Shown in pieces: positions 1-7,459 of a stretch of 64,000 bases of DNA; position 1 is the first letter of the stretch; each line of letters begins with the position of its first letter. The stretch is from an uncultured Bacteroidales bacterium (lineage in GTDB: Bacteria; Bacteroidota; Bacteroidia; Bacteroidales; Muribaculaceae): the NCBI GenBank assembly GCA_902760865.1, contig CACWID010000017.1:1-64000 (forward strand), read 5' to 3'. Under the pieces are notes generated by a model. That model saw only the letters and a program-made list of their open reading frames with translations. It made no database searches and was not told the origin of the DNA. A program made the position numbers and the translations under genes.

Positions 1-988
1 AAATTGCAGTTTTACCGTACATTGCAAATAATAGTTCGCATAATATTCCGCTTCGCATAACCGCCCTAATCTGAAATTTCGGATTAGGGCGGTTGGGGGG
101 TCCTGTGACAGAGACAAAAGGAAATAATTTCCTTTTCAACCTTTAATCCGCTGATAATCAGCGGAAATTTATTTTGAAGTGCGGAAAAAATGTGATTTTA
201 ACAAATTCTCGTCCGTAAGACTATAGTCTAACTTGCTGATATGGGTATTATTACGGCACCTTAAAAATGGAAGCCCAAATGTTAAAATTTTCCGCTTAAT
301 CATTCATGAAGTCCCAGCAGGCAACACGATGCATCAGCAAGACGTAACCATTTGAGAGTGGCTGTTATCACCACGGAGAAAAGCGGTAACAGCATTCGTT
401 GAAACCGTCTCACCGAACAACATAAATGCCGAAAATGCCAGGGCAAAGGGCATTCCGCTATGCTTCGGCCTTTGCGCCAGGCCGAATTTGTCCCCAGGGC
501 ATGGATGAAACCGCACTGTCGCCCGATTTCATCTATGCACCTAAGCGACATTACCGCACATTCGCCCTGCATATAGCGCTTTTTTGACGGCCATTTTCAT
601 AAGCGCTCCGCAGGGCGGTAGGGGGATCCTCAGAGAGAAACAAAGGGAAAAATTTCCCTTTTCAACCCTTTAATGCTTGATAATCAAGTATTTGAATTTT
701 TCAATCCTTTACAAGTCGTAAAAAAACGCGAATTTTAACACTTTATTTTCTGAAAGAACCTCGATGAATAAAGGTTTTACGGCCACTTTTGAGACTACCC
801 TCAAATGTTAAATTTTTGGCCGTTTTTTGTCACGTACTCACAAGAAGTCGCAACCAAAAACGACCTTCCGCTGCCGTCCGAAAACGCCAGCGGAAGGTAC
901 AATAACAGCTTCAATATAAACTATCTCATACCACACCAAATCGCTGGCAATAGTAGAAAAACGTGCCTGTGCCAATGGGGTAGATTGG
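1..988. other. Gene-poor end of an integrated element with palindromes and a duplicated block
   Basis: No convincing gene lies in these 988 bases. They hold a 13-bp-arm palindrome at 59-94 and two diverged copies of one block (about 92-215 and 615-745). Each copy carries a small AAATTT-centred hairpin followed by a GATAATC-centred hairpin. Two overlapping minus-strand frames at 300-572 are open but have no visible start signal or domain. The stretch lies downstream, on the minus strand, of replication-type genes, so an origin or a junction region is plausible but unproven. Confidence 0.5.
59..94. repeat. Perfect inverted repeat, 13-bp arms
   Basis: The arms AACCGCCCTAATC and GATTAGGGCGGTT are exact complements around a 10-base loop that itself contains GAAATTTC. 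No T-run follows on either side and no gene ends nearby within the window, so a terminator, replication structure or recombination site are all possible. Confidence 0.7.
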
Positions 989-1684
989 TTAGTGTAATTT
1001 TGATCGAAGACTAGCGCCTTTGAACTCGATAAAGTTGAACATCTCCAAGCAACGGTCAGCAATATATGCACCGTATTTCTGCGCAATGTCTTCGAGTTTA
1101 AGGTTGGTGGTGATATGGGTGACACTATCACGCCTGTGATCATAGCGCAACTGAAGTACAAACTGGATGACATTCAGTTCTGTACCGAAATATTTCGCAG
1201 GTCTGGGCTCTCTTCCCAACTCATCGATGATAAGGTTGATTTCGTCGGTTGTGTACTTTATAAGAGCTGGCTGCCCATCAACTGCAAAGATGTTCGCCAA
1301 TTCACTTGCAGCCTTCAGCCAAGTTCCCTTCATACGGAAATCTTCTCTCTTATTCTCGTGTCGAGAAACTAGGCCATTCCGGTATTGGCGTAGAGCTTGC
1401 AGGGTCATACTCTTGCCTAAGCCGAGATCTCCATAGAAGCAAAACCCCTTGTTGTAATCCAACTTGAGCTTGTTGTACTCATCGAGCTTCCATACCCAGG
1501 CAAAGAGTGAGTTTAAGATGTTCCTATCAGCCAGTTTCGGGTCAAAACGTGGTTCGACCTTAAGAAAAGCTGCTCGGAAGTAGGCCATTTCTTTGGCCCA
1601 ATCAACCGATATTGGCGGTGTGGACGGTTGCATTTGAAAGCGGGTTACTTGTTGTTGCAGAGTTTTTTGAAGTATCTTTTTCAT
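989..1684 (-). CDS. DnaC/IstB-like AAA+ ATPase (helicase loader type)
   Basis: A 231-residue P-loop ATPase. The Walker A motif GDLGLGKS lies at residues 85-92 and the Walker B-like LIIDELG near residue 150. Size, motif spacing and the lack of other domains fit helicase loaders of the DnaC/phage-replication type, which deliver a replicative helicase to DNA. The ATG at 1684 opens a lysine-rich start (MKKILQK) and overlaps the end of the upstream winged-helix gene by 83 bp, so the two are probably one transcript. Internal Met18 or Met33 would shorten the overlap. The pair resembles replication modules of Bacteroidales plasmids, phages and conjugative elements. Partner helicase: none in the window. 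Confidence 0.75.
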   Translation of the reverse strand: MKKILQKTLQQQVTRFQMQPSTPPISVDWAKEMAYFRAAFLKVEPRFDPKLADRNILNSLFAWVWKLDEYNKLKLDYNKGFCFYGDLGLGKSMTLQALRQYRNGLVSRHENKREDFRMKGTWLKAASELANIFAVDGQPALIKYTTDEINLIIDELGREPRPAKYFGTELNVIQFVLQLRYDHRRDSVTHITTNLKLEDIAQKYGAYIADRCLEMFNFIEFKGASLRSKLH

Positions 1685-2342
1685 GATTGTAATTTTTTAG
1701 GCCGTTAACTTTGTATCGAAGCACAGATATGAAGTGGTTCTTTGTCCACTCACTATCTGGAAGATCTTTGAATTTCCATTCTGCGATAATTGCTGTAGCG
1801 AGTTCCATGTATTGTGCCTGCGTAATGCCGCAACTCTTACATGCGAGCTCAATGTTGCCGTCAATCATCACTTCATGTTCAAGTTTTTCTCTCATGTGTG
1901 CACATGTATCGTCGTCGACGTTGTTATTTAATAGTTTTTTCTTATTATAATGTGTAACCTGCTGCTCATTGACCAGGGGTGGTGTGGTTAATTGACTAGG
2001 GGTGTCGTTTGAACCGCTGGTTAATTGACTAGGGGTGTCATTTAAACCGCTGGTCATTTGACTAGAGGTTGCATTCCATCCGAGGGCATCTTTTGAGGCT
2101 TCATAAACCGTCGCCCTCCCAAGTACATGCCTTACGGATATCAAACCTAATTTCTCAAGTTTGATTATGGCACGGCGCCAAATCTTATCGCCAATGTGCA
2201 GCGTCTTACAGGCTGAACGAATCGAATACCTATACCCGTCAGGCATGGACGCAATGTAGCTCCACACAGCTTTCTCAGCAATGCTAAGTACTGATGAACG
2301 GATGATAGCGTTCGGAACCATTGTGAAGCCCTTGTCGTTCAT
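1602..2342 (-). CDS. Winged-helix replication-type protein with repetitive linker
   Basis: 246 residues. About the first 90 look like a winged helix-turn-helix of the phage replication/primosomal type (a FTMVPNAII opening, then SIAEKAVWSYIASM and an RRAIIKLEKLGLI helix). The domain is followed by three tandem 11-residue units (consensus NDTPSQLTSGS, residues about 91-123) forming a linker. A charged C-terminal domain of about 100 residues follows. It sits directly before the DnaC-like ATPase and overlaps it, which supports a role as initiator or loader partner of a mobile element. Function is inferred from domain order and context only. Confidence 0.65.
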   Translation of the reverse strand: MNDKGFTMVPNAIIRSSVLSIAEKAVWSYIASMPDGYRYSIRSACKTLHIGDKIWRRAIIKLEKLGLISVRHVLGRATVYEASKDALGWNATSSQMTSGLNDTPSQLTSGSNDTPSQLTTPPLVNEQQVTHYNKKKLLNNNVDDDTCAHMREKLEHEVMIDGNIELACKSCGITQAQYMELATAIIAEWKFKDLPDSEWTKNHFISVLRYKVNGLKNYNHEKDTSKNSATTSNPLSNATVHTANIG

Positions 2343-2437
2343 AGTTACAATCTCTTTGAAAGTTCGTCGACCGGCAACTCAGCCTCCAAAAGGAGGCTGA
2401 ACTTGCCTTTCGAATACGATGTGTTTTCCATGATAGA

Positions 2438-2749
2438 TCAGATTTTACAGCCGACGAGACGTTCGATGTCGCTCTTGCGGTAGCGACGCTTGCCGCCGAT
2501 CTCTACCTTCTTGAGGATGCCGTTCTGGTCCCAACGATAGAGCGTCATCTTGGAGACCGACAGCAACTCTGATGCCTCGTCGATGGTTAATAACTGGTCG
2601 CTCGTCGCAGCGGCTTCTGCTTCGATCATAGCGACTGACTTTGCGCCGATAAGAATGTTCTGCGCGAACTCTTTCAAGTCCTTTGCTGAAACTTGAAGGA
2701 TGACATTGGCATCTGATGCCAGGATGTCTGAAATGGTGTGGTTAATCAT
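2438..2749 (-). CDS. Excisionase/MerR-type HTH DNA-binding protein
   Basis: 103 residues from the ATG at 2749; an in-frame ATG at 2788 would add 13 residues with no better support. The C-terminal half carries a helix-turn-helix of the HTH_17/excisionase class: LLTIDEASELLSVSKMTLYR, then GGKRRYRKSDIERL. The N-terminal part (VSAKDLKEFAQNIL) is common to small HTH proteins of Bacteroidales mobile elements. Such proteins act as recombination directionality factors or local regulators. The phased repeats and hairpin at 2875-3002 lie immediately upstream and are an obvious candidate target. Confidence 0.7.
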   Translation of the reverse strand: MINHTISDILASDANVILQVSAKDLKEFAQNILIGAKSVAMIEAEAAATSDQLLTIDEASELLSVSKMTLYRWDQNGILKKVEIGGKRRYRKSDIERLVGCKI

Positions 2750-2874
2750 ATTTAGATTTATAAAGTATTTGAGAAGGCTCTCTCTCATTTTGCCCTCTTG
2801 AATCAGGCCTCTTGGTCACTGAGCCTATGTGCCAGGCTTTCATCGTTCGGACATTGCAAAGTTACTACCATAGT

Positions 2875-3002
2875 TTTAGGGCAGATTAGGGCAATGAAAA
2901 AAAGTGCTATAAAATTCTGATGTGATTATTTGTTGGAAATCAACAGAATAACCACATCATAGAAATATTTTTTTCAGGGCAAATTACGGCAGCATTACGG
3001 CA
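2875..3002. promoter_or_regulatory. Hairpin flanked by helically phased direct repeats
   Basis: Five copies of a nonamer close to NTTANGGCA start at 2875, 2885, 2973, 2983 and 2994, so neighbours are 10 or 11 bp apart. They flank a long imperfect palindrome at 2919-2958 (arms of about 17 bases around GGAAAT). The structure lies between the orphan gene at 3019 and the HTH gene starting at 2749. This arrangement suits cooperative binding of a protein to one DNA face, as at an origin, an attachment site or an operator. Confidence 0.6.
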
Positions 3003-3018
3003 GAGTTACTGCTGTATA

Positions 3019-3876
3019 TTATTTGAGGCTATTTTTGAATAGTTTTACTAACTCTTCATACCACAAACTATCCTTGTCTATGTTTTTAGTTAGTCCATTT
3101 GATTTAATTTTTAGTGATGCGCATACATCTTTGGTCCAAGCCTCTGATTCTCCCTTTATGCATTCTCTAGCGAATGTTAAAGCGACATTGTATTTCCATT
3201 TGGTTTTTGGTTGGATTAGACTTGCGTCTGCTGATTCTACGACGTGCCTGAAGGTGTGGAATGTAATGTCATTTGAAATGATCACTTTGGTTTTCTTTAG
3301 ATAATCAAAGATTTCGAACAATGGTTTCTCGGCAGTAATCTCATACTTTTTTTCTACATGAGCATCTTTTTCTTGATTCCCATGACTATTTCGGGCGTCA
3401 TTTATTAGCGTTGAGTAGCACCACATCATTGCTGCTTGGTTTTCTGGTGTTGGCTTAATACGTTCAGCAATCCTCTCGAGAGCTGTGATGAGATAATCCT
3501 TATCATATTCTGATGGATGGGCTATAGCCTTCAATGCAGCAATGTCGAACTTGATGTGCTGCATGAGATCAAAAAAGTTTCCACAGTCATGTTCAATAAA
3601 GTCAAAATCCATTGATGCGTCAAAAATAGAATTGTTGACGATATACTTATCTATTTCTGGCGACAAGACGTATTTATCAATTACTTTGGAAACTGTTTCC
3701 GGGCGGTGTTCGATTGTAGCGCAGATCTCGGTACAAGCAAATGAAGATTGCATGTGATAGGCTCTCATGTCGTAAGGTAATTCGGATGCGGCTTTATAAA
3801 TGTCATCATATCGTGAAATGTGTTGAGCGGTATTCCTCACAAATACGCCGTAATTCTTTAAGCAGTCGTAATTCAT
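3019..3876 (-). CDS. Hypothetical protein, orphan of the element
   Basis: 285 residues, AT-rich, not recognised. It has no signal peptide or membrane segment and reads as a soluble, largely helical protein. A lysine/glutamate-rich stretch lies near residues 170-190 (NQEKDAHVEKKYE) and histidine-rich TFHTFRHV near 207. It sits alone on the minus strand between the phased repeats (2875-3002) and the tRNA-proximal repeats (4093-4312), so it is probably cargo of the integrated element. No function is proposed. Confidence 0.6.
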   Translation of the reverse strand: MNYDCLKNYGVFVRNTAQHISRYDDIYKAASELPYDMRAYHMQSSFACTEICATIEHRPETVSKVIDKYVLSPEIDKYIVNNSIFDASMDFDFIEHDCGNFFDLMQHIKFDIAALKAIAHPSEYDKDYLITALERIAERIKPTPENQAAMMWCYSTLINDARNSHGNQEKDAHVEKKYEITAEKPLFEIFDYLKKTKVIISNDITFHTFRHVVESADASLIQPKTKWKYNVALTFARECIKGESEAWTKDVCASLKIKSNGLTKNIDKDSLWYEELVKLFKNSLK

Positions 3877-4092
3877 AATCAGATTCGGTATTTAGGTTAT
3901 CTGGTTTATATTTGGTTTGTTTTTGTTATGCAAAGATAATTGAAATGGCAGAAAAACCAAAATGGCAATATCTAACACCAAATAGGGGAGGAAAATGAGA
4001 GAAAATGAGATGAAAAGACTAAAATATCATCTAACTAGATGTATATCAAAGTGAAATATCAGGAGAATTCAAATCCGTAACTTATTGACCGT

Positions 4093-4142
4093 GTGCAGGA
4101 TTGTGCAAGATTGTGCAGGAATGTACAAACTTGTGCACGAAT
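4093..4142. repeat. Five tandem decamers, GTGCANGATT-like
   Basis: Five consecutive 10-bp units start at 4093, 4103, 4113, 4123 and 4133 (GTGCAGGATT, GTGCAAGATT, GTGCAGGAAT, GTACAAACTT, GTGCACGAAT). The 10-bp period places every unit on the same DNA face. Together with the CGGTGCA boxes downstream they fill the gap between the element and the 3' end of tRNA-Leu, where arm-type integrase sites would be expected. Confidence 0.65.
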
Positions 4143-4231
4143 TTAAAAAAGTTAAATGATGTTTTATTTTGTGAATTTTCAAGATGTCCGGCGATAATTT
4201 GCTCAAGACTGGAGAAAAAACAATAAAAAGT

Positions 4232-4312
4232 CGGTGCAATTTCGGAGATAAGTGTTAATCGGTGCAGAAATCGGGCTGGAAAATTTTTGAACCGGTGCAA
4301 TTTCGGTGCAAT
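4232..4312. repeat. Four CGGTGCA boxes next to tRNA-Leu
   Basis: CGGTGCA occurs at 4232, 4260, 4293 and 4304; three copies extend to CGGTGCAATTT. The core GTGCA is shared with the decamer array at 4093-4142. The last copy is only about 55 bases from the tRNA-Leu 3' end. A protein-binding array at an integration junction is the simplest reading. Confidence 0.55.
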
Positions 4313-4327
4313 TTTGAACACGAAAAA

Positions 4328-4358
4328 GCGGAAGTCGTTGAAAATCAACGGCTTCCGC
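4328..4358 (-). terminator. Intrinsic terminator of the tRNA operon
   Basis: On the minus strand GCGGAAGCCGTTGA and TCAACGACTTCCGC can pair into a stem with one mismatch, followed by a T-run (AAAAA on the plus strand just below 4328). It is placed right after tRNA-Leu, as expected for the end of the tRNA transcript. Confidence 0.75.
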
Positions 4359-4368
4359 TTAAAAAAGG

Positions 4369-4452
4369 TGTCCAAGATGAGAGTCGAACTCACACGCCCA
4401 ATTGGGCACTACCCCCTCAAAGTAGCGCGTCTACCAATTCCGCCACCTGGAC
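4369..4452 (-). tRNA. tRNA-Leu(GAG)
   Basis: On the minus strand the acceptor arms GTCCAGG and CTTGGAC pair with one G-U. The D-arm region (GCGGAATTGGTAGACGC), a five-pair anticodon stem with loop TTGAGGG (anticodon GAG), a long variable arm and a GTTCGAC T-loop are all present. The length of 84 bases fits a class II leucine tRNA. CCA is not encoded. Its 3' end faces the repeat-rich element to the left. Confidence 0.93.
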
Positions 4453-4460
4453 AAAAAGAG

Positions 4461-4533
<73 letters not shown>

Positions 4534-4586
4534 ATAACTATGGTACTGTTTCCAGTACCGACTCTGGTGAAGTTCAAAGAACGTTG

Positions 4587-4659
<73 letters not shown>

Positions 4660-4769
4660 AGTCAATTCCGACCCCTTTGCGGGGGTGCTTTCGTGAATTG
4701 CGGTGCAAAGATATAGCGACTTTTTGAACTGGCAAAATTTTTTGCCAGAAAAAATCACTTTTTTTGAAA

Positions 4770-5354
4770 TTATTTTTTCACGCCGAGTAGAGTGAAGAAC
4801 TCATTTTGGCGGTGAATGTCCTCAAACTCACCACTATACTCGAATGTTATGGTGGTGGAGTCCTGCTTCTCGACGCCTCGCATCTTCATGCACATGTGCT
4901 GTGCCTCGGCATAGACGATGACGCCGCGGTTGGGTAGCACGCGGGTGAGTAGCTCGCAGATGTCGTGTGTCATGCGTTCCTGCACCTGGAGGCGCCTGGA
5001 GAAGGTGTCGACGATGCGGGCGAGCTTGCTCAGGCCGACGATGCCTCCGGCGGGGATGTAACCGATGGAGACTTTGCCGAAGAAGGGGAGCACGTGGTGC
5101 TCGCACAGGGAGTAGAACTCGATGTCCTTGACGATGACGATCTCGCTGCCCTCGTGCTCGAAGATGGCGCTGTGGACGATGGCGTCAGCGTCCTCGCTGT
5201 AGCCACGGGTGTTCTCGATGAGCGCCTTGGCGGCACGCATGGGTGTCTTGGCCAGGCCTTCGCGGTCTGGGTCTTCACCGATGAGCTCGATGATGGCGCG
5301 GTAGTGTTCGGCTATTTTTTCGGCGAGGCGTAGGTCCTCGTCGCTGAATTTCAT
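4770..5354 (-). CDS. folE: GTP cyclohydrolase I
   Basis: Converts GTP to 7,8-dihydroneopterin triphosphate, the first step of folate/pterin synthesis. 194 residues from the ATG at 5354. The zinc ligands are visible in SLCEHH and EAQHMCMKMRG, and the family signature FFGKVSIGYIPAGGIVGLSK is intact. The frame is open to 5405, but this start sits one base after the stop of the SPOR gene; the ATG at 5363 (MIK) is an alternative with a short overlap. The tight spacing points to co-transcription with the SPOR gene. Confidence 0.95.
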   Translation of the reverse strand: MKFSDEDLRLAEKIAEHYRAIIELIGEDPDREGLAKTPMRAAKALIENTRGYSEDADAIVHSAIFEHEGSEIVIVKDIEFYSLCEHHVLPFFGKVSIGYIPAGGIVGLSKLARIVDTFSRRLQVQERMTHDICELLTRVLPNRGVIVYAEAQHMCMKMRGVEKQDSTTITFEYSGEFEDIHRQNEFFTLLGVKK

Positions 5355-5355
5355 T

Positions 5356-6012
5356 TTAATCATTGCTCCAGATATTGATGCGGTCACGAACGATGACCAT
5401 TTCACGGGCGAACTTGGGATAAACGCTCTTGATGCGGTTCAGTGCGGCCTTTGCTTCTTGTTGTGTCTTGAAGTCGCCGATGCGCAGGCGCCATGCCGGT
5501 GCCTTGTAGGTGATGTAGGACCGGTACTGCGGGAACTTCATGGCGATGTCGCGGGCGCGCTGCTGTGCGGCGGCCTTGGCGGTGCGGGGGTTGTTGTCGG
5601 TATAGGCTTGTATGCGGTAGCCGACGCCACGGTTCTCGATGGTCTGCTGTGAGGTGTGCTGGCGCTTGGGCTTCTTGGGCGTCACTTCCTCTTTCTTCTT
5701 GTCTTCGTCCTTTTTCTTTTCCTCTTCTTTCTTGGCGGTGTTGTCGTCCTCGTCAAGTTCGTTGAGTTTCTCGTCCTGTTCGGTTTTCTTCTTTTCTTTT
5801 TCCTTGACCTTCTTGTCCTTGCTGTTGGTGGACTGTTGCTGCTTGCCCAGGTCGGCGTTGTTGCGCTTGACGAGCTCCTTGGGGGCATCGACGGTCACCT
5901 GGCCTTTCTGGTTCAGGCGGTCGGTGATTTGAGGACGCTGTGCGCTGGCAGCCAGTGCGATGCAGAGCATCAAGCACAGGCTCAAGACGCGGATGTGTAA
6001 TTTCTTGAACAT
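5356..6012 (-). CDS. SPOR domain protein with signal peptide
   Basis: 218 residues. A signal peptide covers about residues 1-24 (LCLMLCIALAASAQ). A strongly charged Lys/Glu/Asp-rich segment spans about 70-125, and a C-terminal SPOR domain about 130-212 (GYRIQAYTDNN, then WRLRIGDFKTQQEAKAAL). SPOR domains bind peptidoglycan stripped of stem peptides, usually at division sites. The low-complexity linker suggests a periplasmic tether. It precedes folE by one base, and a TACCTTTG promoter box lies about 35 bases upstream of its ATG. Confidence 0.85.
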   Translation of the reverse strand: MFKKLHIRVLSLCLMLCIALAASAQRPQITDRLNQKGQVTVDAPKELVKRNNADLGKQQQSTNSKDKKVKEKEKKKTEQDEKLNELDEDDNTAKKEEEKKKDEDKKKEEVTPKKPKRQHTSQQTIENRGVGYRIQAYTDNNPRTAKAAAQQRARDIAMKFPQYRSYITYKAPAWRLRIGDFKTQQEAKAALNRIKSVYPKFAREMVIVRDRINIWSND

Positions 6013-6046
6013 TATAGCTATAGATGTTTGATATCAAATTTTGCCG

Positions 6047-6054
6047 CAAAGGTA
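6047..6054 (-). promoter_or_regulatory. -7 promoter box TACCTTTG for the SPOR-folE operon
   Basis: The minus-strand reading is TACCTTTG, matching the Bacteroidales TAnnTTTG element, 35 bases before the ATG at 6012. Confidence 0.65.
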
Positions 6055-6493
6055 GTGTAAATTTCTGTAAATGGTTACTTTTTTCAGGAAATATTGATTT
6101 ATCGGGCGAAAGGAGGAATCTTTGCGATTGGGGCTGGTGCTTCTCCAATCCGTGGCATGGAGCAGAGAACTGGCGGATGATTTGGGTTCCTAAAGCCGAA
6201 AAAATTCGGGGGGGGAGTGTTAAATTATTGTTAAAATTTTCATAATCTTTTGATTTGCAGGGTTGTGCATTTTTTTTAGGCCTGGATGCGAGCTGGCAGC
6301 TCGTAATACTTGGACGGCACGGTCGACGGGTTGGGTGCGCGTTGGCAACGCGCAATACGGGACGGGGGATGGTGATCAGCGTTGTGGTCGTTGTTCATGG
6401 CATTGTATTTTATTTTGCGAAGATAATGTGAAGGGTGGCGTCTGTCTAGGTCAAAAAGCTTTGTTTGAAAATCGCAGTTTATATCTAGAAAAA

Positions 6494-6530
6494 AATGGTC
6501 CAATTGGACTTGCAGACCAATTGGACCAGT
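6494..6530 (-). terminator. Terminator of tpiA
   Basis: TGGTCCAATTGG and CCAATTGGACCA form a perfect 12-bp stem around ACTTGCAGA. On the minus strand it is followed by a T-run (AAAAAAA at 6486-6492 on the plus strand). It starts about 24 bases past the tpiA stop. Confidence 0.85.
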
Positions 6531-6553
6531 GATAGTAGTGTGGGTAGCCTTTT

Positions 6554-7312
6554 TTAGAAGGCGGTGACGATGCCCATGAAGTCGCCGGCCTTGAGTGAGG
6601 CGCCGCCGATGAGGCCGCCGTCGATGTCTGGCTTGGCGAACAGTTCGGGGGCGTTGCTGGGCTTGCAGCTACCGCCGTAGAGGATGGTGGTATCGTCGGC
6701 CACCTGTGCGCCGTACTGGTCGGCCAGCAGGCCACGGATGAAGGCGTGAATCTCTTGTGCCTGGTCGCTCGTGGCGGTCTTGCCGGTACCGATGGCCCAG
6801 ATGGGCTCATAGGCGATGACGATGTTGGCCATCTGCTCGGCTGTCAGGTGGAACAGGGAGTCGCGGATCTCGGCACCGATGACTTCCTTGAACGAGCCGT
6901 TCTCGCGCTCCTCAAGGCTCTCGCCGCAGCAGAAGATCACCTTCAGGCCGTTCTCCAGGGCCAGGTCAACCTTAGTCTTGAGCATCTCATAGCTCTCGTT
7001 GTAGTAGCCACGGCGCTCGCTGTGACCCAGGATCACGTAGTTGGCGCCCGTCGAGGCAACCATAGCGGCCGAAACCTCACCGGTGTAGGCACCGCTGGTG
7101 TGGTCGGCGCAGTTCTGTGCGGCCAGGCCCACGTTGGCGTCGCCGATGACCTCCTTGACGGCCATCAGGTGGGTAAAGGGAACGCCCATGATGACGTCGC
7201 ACTTCAGGTTAGCCTCTGCAGCAACAGCGGCACACACGTCCTTGGCGAGCTGTACGCCCTCGGGCACGGTGGTATTCATCTTCCAGTTGCCCGCAACAAT
7301 GTTCTTTCTCAT
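6554..7312 (-). CDS. tpiA: Triosephosphate isomerase
   Basis: Interconverts dihydroxyacetone phosphate and glyceraldehyde 3-phosphate in glycolysis. 252 residues from [13 protein letters not shown]; the frame is open to 7363 but this start matches the family. Catalytic residues are visible: Lys in NWKMN, His in ILGHSERR and Glu in [11 protein letters not shown]. The phosphate-binding end ([17 protein letters not shown]) is intact. It has its own TAACTTTG promoter box and a strong terminator, so it is monocistronic. Confidence 0.97.
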   Translation of the reverse strand: MRKNIVAGNWKMNTTVPEGVQLAKDVCAAVAAEANLKCDVIMGVPFTHLMAVKEVIGDANVGLAAQNCADHTSGAYTGEVSAAMVASTGANYVILGHSERRGYYNESYEMLKTKVDLALENGLKVIFCCGESLEERENGSFKEVIGAEIRDSLFHLTAEQMANIVIAYEPIWAIGTGKTATSDQAQEIHAFIRGLLADQYGAQVADDTTILYGGSCKPSNAPELFAKPDIDGGLIGGASLKAGDFMGIVTAF

Positions 7313-7360
7313 TTTTCTTTGTCTTGATAATATGGTTATAAAATCATGTGAATTATGGTG

Positions 7361-7368
7361 CAAAGTTA
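7361..7368 (-). promoter_or_regulatory. -7 promoter box TAACTTTG for tpiA
   Basis: The minus-strand TAACTTTG matches TAnnTTTG and lies 49 bases upstream of the tpiA ATG. Confidence 0.65.
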
Positions 7369-7459
7369 ATGCTTTTTTTAAACACTCTATTGTTTCGGTG
7401 TGATAAATCTTTTTTCAACAATAATTACAGGAAGAGTGAAAGAGGAAAAAGCCAATTAT

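Larger units (their letters stand above)
6013..6553. other. Intergenic region between tpiA and the SPOR gene
   Basis: About 540 bases without a supportable gene. It holds the SPOR promoter (6047-6054) at one end and the tpiA terminator (6494-6530) at the other. Short frames here are neither conserved-looking nor preceded by start signals. Confidence 0.6.

Noticed and set aside
300..572. Two overlapping minus-strand frames (90 and 60 codons)
   Set aside because: No promoter box, ribosome-binding context or recognisable domain. The region is dominated by hairpins and duplicated blocks, so non-coding structure is more likely.
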